Shown here in pieces: positions 52,613-63,766 of a stretch of 64,000 nucleotides of DNA. The position numbers were made by a program, and so were the translations under genes. How positions within the stretch are numbered: the first letter of the stretch is position 1; every line of letters begins with the position of its first letter. Source of the DNA: Lactarius indigo (Eukaryota; Basidiomycota; Agaricomycetes; Russulales; Russulaceae); assembly GCA_025766275.1 (NCBI GenBank), contig JAFKAC010000075.1, positions 124,001 through 188,000 of the forward strand, given 5' to 3'. The notes under the pieces were generated by a model that was given only the letters and a program-made list of their open reading frames with translations, was not told where the DNA came from and made no database searches.

Positions 52613-53393
52613 GCCTACCACATCCATTTTGATATACTCAGACTCGGACCATTTCCCTTCATCCCCGGCTCTCTCGCCACCGTCATCAGCGTACACATCC
52701 CCGCTGAAGGCTACAACTACCCCAAAGCGGCATATCCACCCTGAGGAATCTCAGGACACTGACACATCTCGTCGCTGCCGTCCTCCTCCCGCATTTCACA
52801 ATAGCTCTGTATTATCATTGCACCCTGAGTACAACAACGAAGATACGACTTTGGTAAGCCTTCAGGAATAGCCTGTATAGATATTCATATTTTTTGCTCT
52901 AGAAGCCCGAATTACGTGTTTCTGCGAGAGAGTCTAGTCGGAACCTTCGTCGCTCCTTCCACCTTACCCAATTGCAGCGTAGTTCTCTGCACCTTGAGAA
53001 ACGCTTGATCTCTCAGAAGATTTTGGAGCATGAAATATCCCTTCAAGCACTCAGAGAGCGGATGGTCAATGTAGAGAATAATATAGCAACTACCACCCGT
53101 GCAGTTGGCAACCTGCACTATTATATGGATCAAGTTGGCGTCTCCATCCCTGATATACCAGATCACGTAGCCGCCTCCATTATGTCTTCGGAGGTCAGTA
53201 TTAACCTCTTTTGCACAATGCACGTCACTTGACGCGCATTGGCAGGTTGGCGATGCAGTTGACTCACGGGATCAGACTTTTGAAGACACGGCCACTTCGG
53301 AGGAGGACGAAGCGGTGCCGGTAATGACATCATAGTAAACGAGTTTTTCTGTCGTTCCCACTGACACTTATTTTTTTTGTTTTTTTTTAGTGA
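52613..53393 (+). CDS. Small coiled-coil protein, unknown function
   Basis: Exons 52,613-52,853, 52,903-53,193, 53,246-53,320 and a last exon containing only the TGA stop (53,391-53,393), all joining in phase 0 through GT-AG introns of 49, 52 and 70 bp. N-terminal Ser/Pro-rich (TSILIYSDSDHFPSSPALSPP), then a basic/helical segment RSFHLTQLQRSSLHLEKRLISQKILEHEISLQALRERM (coiled coil), VSIPDIPDHVAASI, acidic end TSEEDEAVP. The first exon and ATG are not identified; the MITE 215 bp upstream may have cut it off. A related remnant follows at 53.6-54.1 kb. Confidence 0.5.
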
Positions 53394-53639
53394 CAAATTA
53401 TTGTGATGTAGTCGTTGATAGGCACTTATGTCAAGATATCATGTGATGCTTACGTCGAGCCACGTTCGCATAAGGTAGCAAAGATGTCGGACCATATACA
53501 TGTTTTGTTCGCGGTGAGCTCAGAATTGTAGCGGTGTATTTATTGAATTGGTCGGAGATTTCGCTTCATCCACTCCTCCCCCAAGCGTGCGAGATGATAT
53601 CGGTGTAACCGCCGCGAAAGTGCAGACAGTAGCGAATGC
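53394..53639. other. Short intergenic stretch, nothing recognised
   Basis: No repeat, RNA or coding signal seen. Confidence 0.4.
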
Positions 53640-54105
53640 GGAATTGTGGCTTTGATCTACTCTATCCCTCGTAAGTCTCGCTTGATCGCTTGGCTCACTT
53701 ACCCAAGTGCACGAGGTGTTGTCGGTTCAAGGAGTGCTCGGTGGCGCTCGCAGCGAGCGCAGAATTGTCACCGTTGGCACCGTCGTGGAAGACAGTGTTT
53801 GAAGAAAGGGAGACAACTGCCAAGGAAAGTGCTCACGCAGCGAACACTGAGTTCTCGTCGAAAATCGGCAAACTCGAATGACTTGGTAAGATCATTGTTT
53901 TATATACAAGACGCTCTAGCCATCTTTCTAGCTCCCTTCACACCTGCTCCACGCCGCTAGGGACAGCCTCCCCTCCCGGGAACTCGAATCGAATCGGTAC
54001 AAACGACCGATCGATTACCTCGCCCGATCCATTCGCGACATAGAGATGTACGTTCAGGTCCATCCTGATGTGCCATCCCATGTCTCTGGTCTGGAAAAGG
54101 TAAGT
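53640..54105 (+). pseudogene. Remnant of a Cys-rich/coiled-coil protein
   Basis: Plus reading LPKCTRCCRFKECSVALAA, then EERETTAKESAHAANTEFSSKIGKLE, and in another phase RDSLPSRELESNRYKRPIDYLARSIRDIEMYVQVHPDVPSHVSGLEK to a GTAAGT donor at 54,100. The order (CxxC segment, coiled coil, V-x-P-D-V-P-x-HV) parallels the preceding gene. Frame breaks make it a probable pseudogene. Confidence 0.4.
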
Positions 54106-54969
54106 CAGCCGCCTTGATAGCGCAAAAAGAGGTACTTACCTTGACTACAAGCGGTCCAATGGCCCAACTCAGGCCCCTCCACACCGCCTTGGGGAGCGCG
54201 CGCAAGAGCGAGCTTGCGAGCTTGAATATCATCCTAGGTACGTGGTAAGTCATTTGTTTGCGAGAATGTGACGATGACTCACATTTAATCGGTTAGGGGT
54301 TGTCAGGGATTGTTAGGGTAGGGGACTATGGGAGGAGACGACGCTGACGCGAGGCCGGAATCGAGCGCCGACACCGACGCGTACGGGATAAACGAGCGCC
54401 GGCGGTGTCCAAGTCCCACGCGGAGAGAACGAGCGTCGTTTCGGCGCAAAATCACTCGGAGGCTCGTGTCTACGCATGCAGCCCCAGAAAGGTATTGAAG
54501 ACTCACTGCAGAGGACTCAGATTTTTCGCACTATGCCAACGACCCCCGCCCCGCAAACTTCAGTAAATACTATATTATGATTACTAGTAGTACACTTGAA
54601 TAAATAGCATCGTTATTTACGAAAATCAGCGGCACGCGCACCACCAGACTTCAAGTTGAACGCATCGCGCCGCCCCTGACTCCGTTTTCGTGTGCACCAA
54701 TACTCGACATTTATCACTGGCCATATTCGCGTGCCCTACTTCCGTACCGGGGCTGGCCTTTATGACGCCATGCGAGCGAACTTTCCCTGATTATGACTCG
54801 GTGACTGTGTATAAAATACAGGCGCTTAGGGTTTGCGTTGATACCCTAGACTGTCCCTGATCGCTAAGAAACAGATCTAAGATGCGCGTGCAGGCTTGTC
54901 GGGGTGTGAAGCGCCACAATGGGTCACACAGCGCGGGATGTCGTATTGGTTCAAACTGCTAAGATCGTG
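54106..54969. other. No gene recognised
   Basis: Contains a G-rich TTAGGGGTTGTCAGGGATTG-like patch at 54,293-54,325 and no supported ORF. Ends at the copia target site CGTGG. Confidence 0.4.
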
Positions 54970-54974
54970 CGTGG

Positions 54975-55513
54975 TGTTGAAGCGCAGAACTAACAAGCAA
55001 GGGATAAGCTTGAACAGCTAGAGACAGACAAGTTACTTCAGAGATAGAAGGAACTCTAATACCATTACTACACACCTAGAGACAGACAAGTTCTATAGAA
55101 TCGTCCTATGAGTAAAAGGTGAAAGAGGTAAGGTAAGGAAGGAACTTACACTTCAGAGATAGAAGGAACTCTGAAGTGTAAGGGCGAAACCAGCAGTCCT
55201 TTTATACAGGACGCTTAGCTAATAATGGTCTGTGCGCACTGGTGACCCAAACACAATACAGGTGGTCTGTGCGCCAGAGTGAGAAACGCCATTGGATGGC
55301 TGAGAACAATAGCTGCCTAAAGCAGACAATGCCGGTATCTTAACAATAGAACAATAAGAACCATATATGGATCTAACAATAAAGATAAACAAAAGCGGTC
55401 CGTATGAGTCCGGAGTGTCCATAAGTCCATAAGGGTCAGATACCGAATTTAGTATGTGGGCTGACTCAATCAGATCCCACGAGACATGTGACTTTGATAG
55501 TCACGTCTCAACA
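54975..55513 (-). repeat. 3' LTR of the copia element
   Basis: 539 bp, plus strand TGTTGAAGCGC ... CACGTCTCAACA. Contains an internal near-palindrome ACTTCAGAGATAGAAGGAACTCTGAAGT (split here: ACTTCAGAG / CTCTGAAGT) and a TATAAAAGG-type box on the minus strand (55,200-55,208). Confidence 0.95.
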
Positions 55514-55522
55514 TCCCTCCAT
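55514..55522 (-). promoter_or_regulatory. Polypurine tract
   Basis: Minus strand TGGAGGGA immediately 5' of the 3' LTR start TGTTGAGACG; expected site of plus-strand DNA priming. Confidence 0.7.
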
Positions 55523-55863
55523 GATAGAGACAGTCCACAAGAGTGGTGCAAGCATTGAGTGAAAGTGCCTTGGCAGGACACTTTTGTTGCTTTACTGTAC
55601 TATGAGAAATGTTTCGATTCTCTGGTTAGAAAGAATCTATGTACGCAGAAGTCCTGATAAAGGACAACTTTTTGGAGGTCTTCATGCACTGCTCTATGAG
55701 GATAATGTAGTTCTGAAGAACTACTTTTTGAAGAGCCATGAGCTGGGAGATAGGTTGGAACAGGTCCAACTTCTTCAGTTCTCTAAGAAGGGTTTTTCTT
55801 AGCTATTAAACTAGGAGTTCTGTTGCTAGTATACACAACAGTTCGACGTCCTAGAACCCATCT

Positions 55864-58150
55864 TTACATCATTCCTAGATCAGCAACCATTTTTTCAAAG
55901 GGTTCTCTGGGCAGTGACTTAGTAAGTCCATCTGCAACCATTTCCCCTGTGGGTGTACGTATCAGGTGTATGACCTTGTTTTCTACGTATTCCCTGACTA
56001 CATGGTGCTTGATAAGGATGTGTTTTGAACGTCTCCCAGTGACAGGGTTGAGAGCTAAGTCCACAGCGCCCTTATTGTCACAGTGCAGAGGAATGGGGGA
56101 GGATACCTCATACCCCAGTTCTCCGAGAAAAGTGGTATACCACTGAGCCTGATTAGAGGCGTCTGAGAGGCTCATGTATTCTGCCTCAGTGGTAGACTGC
56201 GCAATTGTCTTTTGCTTTCTGGTACACCATGAAATGGCTCCATTTGCAAGCAGGTAGACAAAACCTGAGGTGGAGTGCTTTTCTTCCTGATCTCCCCAGG
56301 AAGCGTCGCAGTAGCCATGAAGGCCTTCACCACCATTGCCATTCCCTCCAGCATAGCGTAACGAGTAGTCCTTGGTGCTATTAAGATAGGCTAGGACATA
56401 CTTGGCTAGGCGTAAATGCTGGGGTGAGGGGTTGGAAGCAAATTGGCTAAGGCGTGCAACAGCGAAGGAAATATCAGGTCTGCTTCCAATCTGTGCATAT
56501 AGCAAGGACCCAATTATCTGTTGATACTTCTTAATCTCAGAAGTAGAGGCCTGATCTGTGTACTTGATCAAGTGTGCCTCGGCGCCAGAGGGAAGAGGGG
56601 TATATACTGGATTGGAATCAGACATTCCAAAGCGTTCCACCACATCGCGGATGTAGTCTGACTGGTTGATCTCCATAGTGTGGTTAGCACGATCTCTGGT
56701 GATGTTAACACCAAGATAGGACTGGATCTCTCCCAGATCGGTCATCTCATATCTACTAGATAGAGAAGCCTTCAGATCTTTAATCTTTGACAGGGAACTT
56801 CCGAGTATAGTGATGTCATCTACATATAAGATCACGAAAAGTGTATCACCCCCCTCTTGAAGATGATACACGTATACTCCTGCATCAGAGTACGTCCGCG
56901 TAAAGCCTAGGTCTACTAGGACCCCATGGAACTGCACATTCCATGCGCGGGAAGCTTGTTTCAGGCCATAGAGGGCCTTCTGTAGCCGGCACACAAGGTG
57001 CTCGGAGCCAGCTGTGACGAAACCGACTGGTTGCTCCATATAAATTTCTTCCTCCAGTTCCCCATGAAGGAATGCCGATTTGACATCCATCTGGTGAATA
57101 TGCCAGTCTTCAAGCGTAGCCAACGCGAGAAGGAGTCTCAAGGACTCAAAGCGGGCAACTGGGGAGAAAGTTTCGTCAAAATCCACCCCCTCTAGTTGGG
57201 TGAACCCTTTTGCCACTAGCCTAGCACGAAAGCGTCCATCTGCTTTCTTCTTAAACACCCATTTACACTTAACCACCTTCCTTCCTTCAGGAAGGGGTTC
57301 AAGCCTCCAGACACCAAGCTTGTCGAGAGCATCCAGTTCATACTGGCATGCTTCAAGCCAATCGACAGCTTGATCAGACTCCATAGCTTGCTTAAAGGTC
57401 TGTGGGTCCTTGTAGCCAGGAACCTCAGCAGCATTTAGCAAGTCCATCACTCCCAGTCTGCTACTCCCAGGCACAAATTCATCGTTCTCCTCTGTGTAGT
57501 AGCGAGGATTTGTGAATCGTACCCTTGTCCCACGCCTAGGGCGAGGGGGTGAAGTAACTAGCCCATTCCTCGGAGATCTAGGTGTTTCCCTAGGAGGAGA
57601 GATGTCCCTATTGAAGTTAGGGGCAGGGATTGGGGCAGTTACTACAGGCGGTCTCCCTTGCGAGCGAGTGCGAGGGCGCCTTGGAGTGGTGGGAGCAGGT
57701 GCTTGGGATGGAGGAGTGTGATATACTGTCTGGTCGGCGGGATTTGGAGAGGTGTTGGGGGGTGTGCTAGGTTGTTGGACTGGTACTGCGGGCACCTGGA
57801 CAGGTGGTAAGACAAAGACTGGTGTCTGAGGTGCCGCAGGGGCAACAGCTGGCGTAGGCTGACTAGGCACTACAAAAAATATCTCACCGGCAACAGCAGC
57901 CCCTTTAGTAGGTTCGCCGGACACGGGAGAAGTAATAGGTTGATTGGAGTGACTAGTCAGGTCACTCAGGGATGGGAAGGTAGCTTCGTCAAATGTAACA
58001 TCTCGTGAAGAGACGAAGCACCGGCTATGTCTATCCCAGAGTTTGTAACCCTTTGAATTGGGTTCATAGCCCACAAACACGGCTTCCTTTGATTTAGGAT
58101 CTAGTTTGCGCCGGTTGTGTTCTGGTACATGATAGTAGGCTTTTGCAGCC
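55864..58150 (-). CDS. copia pol C-terminal part: integrase tail, RT, RNase H
   Basis: Frame active from about 58,150 (KAYYHVPEHNRRKLDPKSKEAVFVGY) to the stop at 55,864. RT: WRLEPLPEGRKVVKCKWVFK, DFDETFSPVARFESLRLLLA, QMDVKSAFLHGELEEEIYM, LYGLKQASRAW and the catalytic FVILYVDDITILG. RNase H: GYCDASWGDQEEKHSTSGF, TIAQSTTEAEYMSL, LHCDNKGAV and KHILIKHHVVREYV. Between them a Pro-rich linker (57,500-57,900). No stop inside. The 5' extension of this frame to 58,398 is out-of-phase integrase and not real. Confidence 0.95.
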
Positions 58151-59680
58151 AAATACTCTAAAGTAAGAGACATCTGGGACTGTACCATCCCAGAGCTCCA
58201 GCGGAGTTTTCCACTCATTGGAACGGGTGGGAGTGCGATTATAGATGTGCACTGCAGTTTGAACTGCTTGTTCCCAAAAACCGAGGCTAAGACCTGCATG
58301 ATGAAGCATGCTGGTGCCTTTTTCCATGATAGTGCGGTTAAACCGCTCGGCTCTCCCGTTCTGTTGTGGAGAATAAGGCATCGTAAGCATATGCTCAATC
58401 CCTTCTTCCAGAAGAATGTCTTTTAGGACATTGTTGACATACTCGCCACCACGATCTGAGTGCAAGGTTTTAATGGGCTTATTTTGTTGTTTTTCAGCCC
58501 ATGCCTTGTAGTGTAGAAAGGCACCAGTGAACTCGTCTTTTGACTTCATGGGGATGACGACTGCAGCTTTTGAGAAGTCATCTATGAAGGTGGCGAAGTA
58601 TTTGTTGCCCTGGATAGAATTACTCTGTAGTGGGCCAACAAGGTCACTGTGCACAAGTTCAAGGGATTCTTGTGCACGCTTCTGGGAAGGAGGAAAAGGT
58701 TTGCGAGTGGACTTGCCAAGTTCACACCCATGACAGGGACCTTCTTCCTCGGGGGATTCATCTATGTTAAGTCCTTTTACAGACTTTGGAGCATATCTTT
58801 GGAGCGCTTCTTTGGACATATGTCCCATGCGCTGATGCCAGACATCAAGGCTAGCAGATGCAGTTGCTTGGGCATTTACTTTATGGTGCCCATCAAGCCA
58901 ATATAGGCCTGAGGCCTTGTGTCCTTCCGCAATGGTTTTCCCATCATACCTTATAGCAAAGGTAGTGGCATCAAAACTTACTATGGCCCCCTTAGCTGTT
59001 AGAGCAGGGGTGGACAGTATATGTGAATGCGTGTTTGGTAGGTGCAGCACATTGGAGATTTTTAGGTCATACCCAAAGTTGGTATGGATTGTTACCGTTC
59101 CAGTGCCAACACTCCTTAGCAAGGAGTTATCTCCTAGAAGTACTTCAACACCTTTGTGAGGGGTGTAGGTGTCATAGTCTTCTATGTGAGGGGTAAAGTG
59201 TGCTGACGCCCCACTGTCCATCATCCATTTTGATGCAATCTGGGTACTGTGTGTACCCATCGTGTAAAGGGAAACCTGAGGTACTTCATGTACCTCCTCT
59301 ATTTTGCCAGAGCCATTGACTATAGTAAAAAGTCGGCTTTTTGGTACAGGTATGCTATTTAACCTGTTTGCCGGAAGGGAGTCCGGCACCTCTACTGTGG
59401 TATTCTGGGCGGCCTTTGCCCGCTGTCCTGCCTTCCCCTTCTTGGCATTTTCCTGGTCCCGTTTAAGTTTGTAACATTCTGGCTTTTTATGGCCAGGCTT
59501 TTTGCAGTAGTGGCAGATTATGTCCGAAGACACAGAGCTGCCCGATGGCCGCGCCTCATGAGTGTGAGGGGCCGAAGTTTTCTTGACGGGGGCGACCTTG
59601 TTGTAGGACGCCACGGGACCAGCGAGACGGGATTCCTCATTGATGAACCTGTTGATGAGGTCCTGAGGTTGGAGATTAGA
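58150..59680 (-). CDS. copia gag C-terminus, protease and integrase
   Basis: Frame from about 59,680 (QPQDLINRFINEES) to 58,150. Zinc knuckle CHYCKKPGHKKPEC, protease WMMDSGASAHFT, GAG-pre-integrase WHQRMGHMSKEAL and CHGCELGKST, integrase core with catalytic residues in HSDLVGP, HSDRGGEY and NGRAERFNR. At about 58,155 an AAAA run (one A more than the TGC AAA GCC expected) shifts the frame by one before KAYYHVP, after which the other frame continues the protein. Confidence 0.95.
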
Positions 59681-60269
59681 AGGGGGGGCCAGAGGCCAGG
59701 ATGGTGCCTGCTATGGTACTGTATGATGGGGGGAGCGCGTCTAGAAGTATAAAAGACATTTGCATGTCTGAGACGGGCATTCCCTGCTCCACCAGGGTGT
59801 TCCTCAGGTCCAGCATTTTTTGGAGCTGAGGTAGGAAGGGGCTACCTTCCTGAAGCTTGGTATTTGCCAAGCCCACCCAAATATTGAAGGTGGCCATAGA
59901 GCCAACCTGACCATAGAGGTTCTCCAACTCCACAAACTTGTCATGGACTGTTGGGAAGATGTGGGAGGAGTGAATACCAGATAGGACCTCCGTTGTCACT
60001 GATAAAAATAGGAGGCCAGTAATGACCTCTTCTTGTTTTGCCCAGAGGGCAAGGATGGCAAGTCCCTCATCTGTAGGGCCAGTGGGCCCCACAGCACCTG
60101 CTGCAAGGGGGGGATGTTGGGGTACAGAGGCAGGAGCACCATGTGTAAGGTGCCTGCTGCACCCATTCATCAGCATGAGGGAGGTGAAAGTGGCAGACCA
60201 AGTCTGCCAGTTTGTGCCATCCAACTTGGCGAGGGTGACGGACGGAGGGAAGACGAGGTGGAAAGACAT
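59676..60269 (-). CDS. copia gag N-terminal region
   Basis: ATG 60,269. MSFHLVFPPSVTLAKLDGTNW, YGQVGSMATFNIWVGLANTKL and MLDLRNTLVEQGMP are typical of UBN2-type copia Gag. The frame stops at TAA just after a C7 run (plus-strand G7 at 59,682-59,688); with six C's it would read straight into LQPQDLINRF, i.e. into the next piece. Confidence 0.9.
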   Translation of the reverse strand: MSFHLVFPPSVTLAKLDGTNWQTWSATFTSLMLMNGCSRHLTHGAPASVPQHPPLAAGAVGPTGPTDEGLAILALWAKQEEVITGLLFLSVTTEVLSGIHSSHIFPTVHDKFVELENLYGQVGSMATFNIWVGLANTKLQEGSPFLPQLQKMLDLRNTLVEQGMPVSDMQMSFILLDALPPSYSTIAGTILASGPPF

Positions 60270-61267
60270 TTGAGATGTTTGTGTATCTGGTTCCGAGGAG
60301 CAGTCAGAACCAGCTCAGATCTTGGTAGAGAAAGTAATGGTCCAGCCATAGGAGCGCTATACTCCATAACACATATGGTGTCATGCCTCAGGTATGTGCG
60401 ACTTGGGTATAATTAAATAGTGGAATCACTGTACTGATGGCTGCCTTATACTAAGACCCACAAAGCCCAAATGTTACTATGGGTAATAGTCATGCAACAG
60501 CTTTGTTGGCTTCGACGGAATAGGAGCTTTTGGTCCGGCGAAGGACTACTAAGTCTCTGTATCCCTCAGCTTTACAGCCTTGATGCTGGGGCTACTAAGG
60601 ATCTATAGTAAAGGGTAGTACCCTAGAGAGGAGCCAACAGCGAGTTCAAGAGACAGTGATAGGGATCAACTCCCATAACAACTGAATCTTCCGTCTGTGG
60701 AGTCTCTAGAACAGACCATTAAGGGTCTTGGTACTAAGTAACTAGACTAGTGATACATGCTATGCAGCGAATCCTGCACAAAGGGAGCGAATACTTCTCC
60801 TAGCAGAGGTCTAGTCATAGCTACTATGTATAGTACTAAGTAGCGTCTCCTAGTTGTATCAGAGGGAAGGACTTCTGGGTTTGACTATTAACCAGGCCTT
60901 CACACCCCTTAAAGTGACCCAGGTATTAACCGAGTATCACCCAACCATTAGAGAGGCCTATAGCCGCAAGGGTCTTCCCCTATTGGCCTATGAAAGCACT
61001 TCCGGACGAAAACCGGGTAATGAAGATATAGTAGTGCGCACAGAGGAATTTGAGGTTATGTAAAACCTCTCATGAGAACCTCCTTAGGAGGCTAGCCAAA
61101 ATGGCACATGACCGTGGTCATGGTGGACAAGAAAGAAGGGTGTGTCGAGAGAGGGTAGAGGATGCTCACTGGAGGTATGGAAGACGACAAGAGATATGTG
61201 GTCGGCTTTAGAGAGCAAAAATGACACGAGTAGATCTGATAAAGAGCGAGTTAGTTATTAGGCGTCA
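60270..61267 (-). other. Long 5' leader of the copia element
   Basis: About 1 kb between PBS and gag ATG with no convincing frame on the minus strand. A plus-strand 69-codon frame (60,854-61,063) is present but I see no reason to regard it as a gene. Confidence 0.5.
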
Positions 61268-61279
61268 GGGCCCATAACC
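61268..61279 (-). promoter_or_regulatory. Primer-binding site, half-tRNA (initiator Met)
   Basis: Plus GGGCCCATAACC immediately next to the 5' LTR. This reads like the anticodon arm of initiator tRNA-Met (CAT anticodon in the middle), so the minus-strand transcript would pair with the tRNA interior, as known for Drosophila copia, rather than with its CCA end. Confidence 0.75.
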
Positions 61280-61818
61280 TGTTGAAGCGCAGAACTAACA
61301 AGCAAGGGATAAGCTTGAACAGCTAGAGACAGACAAGTTACTTCAGAGATAGAAGGAACTCTAATACCATTACTACACACCTAGAGACAGACAAGTTCTA
61401 TAGAATCGTCCTATGAGTAAAAGGTGAAAGAGGTAAGGTAAGGAAGGAACTTACACTTCAGAGATAGAAGGAACTCTGAAGTGTAAGGGCGAAACCAGCA
61501 GTCCTTTTATACAGGACGCTTAGCTAATAATGGTCTGTGCGCACTGGTGACCCAAACACAATACAGGTGGTCTGTGCGCCAGAGTGAGAAACGCCATTGG
61601 ATGGCTGAGAACAATAGCTGCCTAAAGCAGACAATGCCGGTATCTTAACAATAGAACAATAAGAACCATATATGGATCTAACAATAAAGATAAACAAAAG
61701 CGGTCCGTATGAGTCCGGAGTGTCCATAAGTCCATAAGGGTCAGATACCGAATTTAGTATGTGGGCTGACTCAATCAGATCCCACGAGACATGTGACTTT
61801 GATAGTCACGTCTCAACA
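61280..61818 (-). repeat. 5' LTR of the copia element
   Basis: 539 bp, matching 54,975-55,513 with no difference noticed. Carries the promoter for the minus-strand transcript (TATA-type box in the AAAAGGACTGC neighbourhood, about 61,505-61,515 complement). Confidence 0.95.
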
Positions 61819-62142
61819 CGTGGGTCCGGCGAGCTCAGTCACGGAAATGGTGGGCTGGGGCAGTCAGATGGTTGAAAGCGGTCGCGTACGCTTCCATGTG
61901 GCGCGTAACTTCGCAGGGGTGTCCGCCGCAGTCGGGGACATGCCGCACATGAGTCGCTGAACCCATGAGTGAGTGCCGCACGCAAACTATGGGCTATACT
62001 GAGCCTTTTGAGACCTGAAATGCGAGGAGAGATGTCTCTTGTCCGAGTTGTAAGTACATGGAAGGAGGAATGTATCTAGCAAGGATCTAGGGACCAGGGA
62101 GATAGCAGGCATATCAACGTAGTTTTTCGAATGGCGCAGTTA

Positions 62143-63766
62143 CTAGTCACGATTGTGATCCATGTAGTCAAGGTCGTCGTCCTCATCACAATCCATGCCA
62201 TGCGGTACCTATGCACTGTAGTGAGGCTTCACCCCTAATATTACAAACGGATAATAACTCACCAGGACAGGAAGAGGGACCTCTGCTTTTACCACCCTCC
62301 GAAACCGAGAGGGACTCGCCTTGAGCCATTGAGGATCGTAGAAATTAACCGGCAGCCCTGATAATGGCACGCGGTTTTTGTTGGTTGATTTGGCTTTGGA
62401 GATGCGCTTAAATGCGCGATTGCCACGCGAGGGGCGGAGAGAAGCCGGATATGACTCGACAGAAGCCCATATTTGAGCTATAGCAGGATTCAGGAATCCT
62501 ATATTAACACGCCGGACACTCTTAAAGCGCCGGTCAGGGTTCAGGTGTTCCGAATCATTGTCAGTCTCGTCGTTGCTAGTACCCAGAGTGCCAAGAGCGT
62601 CAAGTAATAGTGCGACGCTGTTCCATGCTTCTGGGTTTCTATGATGGTTTAAGGCGTGGATCTTTCTTCTTCTATAATATGTCTACTTAATGTCAGCAAT
62701 TGCAATTCGCACAACGAGAGGACACACACCTCTTGCCGCCTCTGATACATCCGGTTAATCTTATCCGACTCGGGACTCTTTTGGGGGTTCAGGCAAGCGC
62801 GTTGTGATCTGTACAGTTTGCTCTGGCACTTTTTCCTCACTTTATCCTCCGCCATTTGGGGCCAAGTGTGTTGGACAGGTTTGTACGTCCCCTGCTTGAC
62901 TGCCGAGATGAACTTTCTCGTCAGTGTGTCTACCACCTCTTTGTTCCATTTCCCCTTGAACGTCTGCTTTAAGCAAACGTGAGGGACGCTGGGATCCGGT
63001 CCCAAAAGGCCATGCTCTTCGTATGCCTTGACTATTCCTTCGTCATGGTGACCAGGAGAGTAGTCCTTTGTTGCGAGGACCCCCATGCTTTCGAGGAACT
63101 TGCGCATTGCCTCCTATATGACATCAGTTGTGGCCATAAGCGCGAGTGTAAACAGCATACGTCTACAAGCTTGTCCTCGTTAGGACGAGGAACCCTCTTC
63201 TTCCATGGAGGTTCTGGGGGAAAGACTCACACGACATATCTGCCAGAACACAAGCCTACATACGCTTGAAAGGCCGGAGATCACCTGTCTCAGACTCGTT
63301 TCCATCTGGGCTTGAGGGGTCACAGGGAGCACGGGTACTGTGAGGCAGTTTCAGAGTCCCATGTTCCAGGGCTCTCAAGGCCAATAGGGTTGCTGCCTCA
63401 CTAGCAGCGTTAACGAGTTCGGTGTACAGGGCCTTAGGAAGGCCGCCTACAAGTAAAGTGAGCTTCAAGCGAGTCAAGCTTTTTCTACTGACCTGGACCT
63501 GTCACAGGATCCAAATGCGTGCCAAGGTGCCGCTCGACAGCTTCATCTTCCGTTTCACCAGTAAATTGGAAGGGGCGGGCGACCTCATTGGCAGCCAGAA
63601 TTTGAGAGTCCTCGTGTTGGCTCGCCTATAACCAGTCAGCGGTGTGGATACGTAATGTGATAACAGACTCCACTGAGAGGCCGGCGAAGCCAGAGGATGA
63701 CTGCGGTTGACCATGCGGTTGGGAGGGTACGGGACATTGAGACGTAAACGAATTGGGATTGGCCAT
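62143..63766 (-). CDS. Conserved Agaricomycete-type protein of unknown function (441 aa, seven exons)
   Basis: Exons (plus coordinates): 63,674-63,766; 63,493-63,625; 63,264-63,446; 63,167-63,213; 62,730-63,113; 62,263-62,682; 62,143-62,208. They total 1,326 nt and join in frame; ATG 63,766, stop TAG 62,143-62,145. Introns are 46-56 bp with GT-AG ends; the first has a CTGAC branch-like site. Protein: MANPNSFTSQCPVPSQPHGQ start, then GGLPKALYTELVNAASEAATLLALRALE, PPWKKRVPRPNEDK, MRKFLESMGVL, FKGKWNKEVVDTLTRKFISAV, KCQSKLYRSQRA, PEAWNSVALLLDALG, RRVNIGFLNPAIAQIWASVESY, GLPVNFYDPQWLKASPSRFRRVV and acidic DCDEDDDLDYMD end. It resembles a mushroom family I have seen without known function. The only gene here with no visible damage. 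Confidence 0.7.

Larger units (their letters stand above)
54970..61823 (-). mobile_element. Full-length Ty1/copia retrotransposon with TSD
   Basis: 6,844-bp element (54,975-61,818) bounded by a perfect 5-bp duplication CGTGG (54,970-54,974; 61,819-61,823). It has paired 539-bp LTRs that I found no difference between on inspection, a PBS, a PPT and a gag-pol region in copia order (integrase before RT). It is the only complete element in the window and the youngest judged by LTR identity and a nearly intact frame. A diverged solo LTR of the same family lies at 10,217-10,635. Confidence 0.95.

Noticed and set aside
55219..55422. 66-aa frame present identically in both LTRs
   Set aside because: LTR promoter/R-U5 sequence; identity simply reflects duplicated LTRs.
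58150..58398. N-terminal 80 residues of the long copia RT frame
   Set aside because: They lie out of phase over the integrase catalytic region, which is read correctly in the overlapping frame; the true join is at the AAAA run.
60854..61063. 69-aa plus-strand frame in the copia leader
   Set aside because: Antisense to the element transcript, no start context or family support; possible but unsupported.
63626..63628. In-frame TAG in the 62-63.8 kb gene
   Set aside because: It falls in a 49-bp intron (GTGGAG ... CTGAC ... TTATAG); removing it keeps the frame, so it is not a nonsense mutation.
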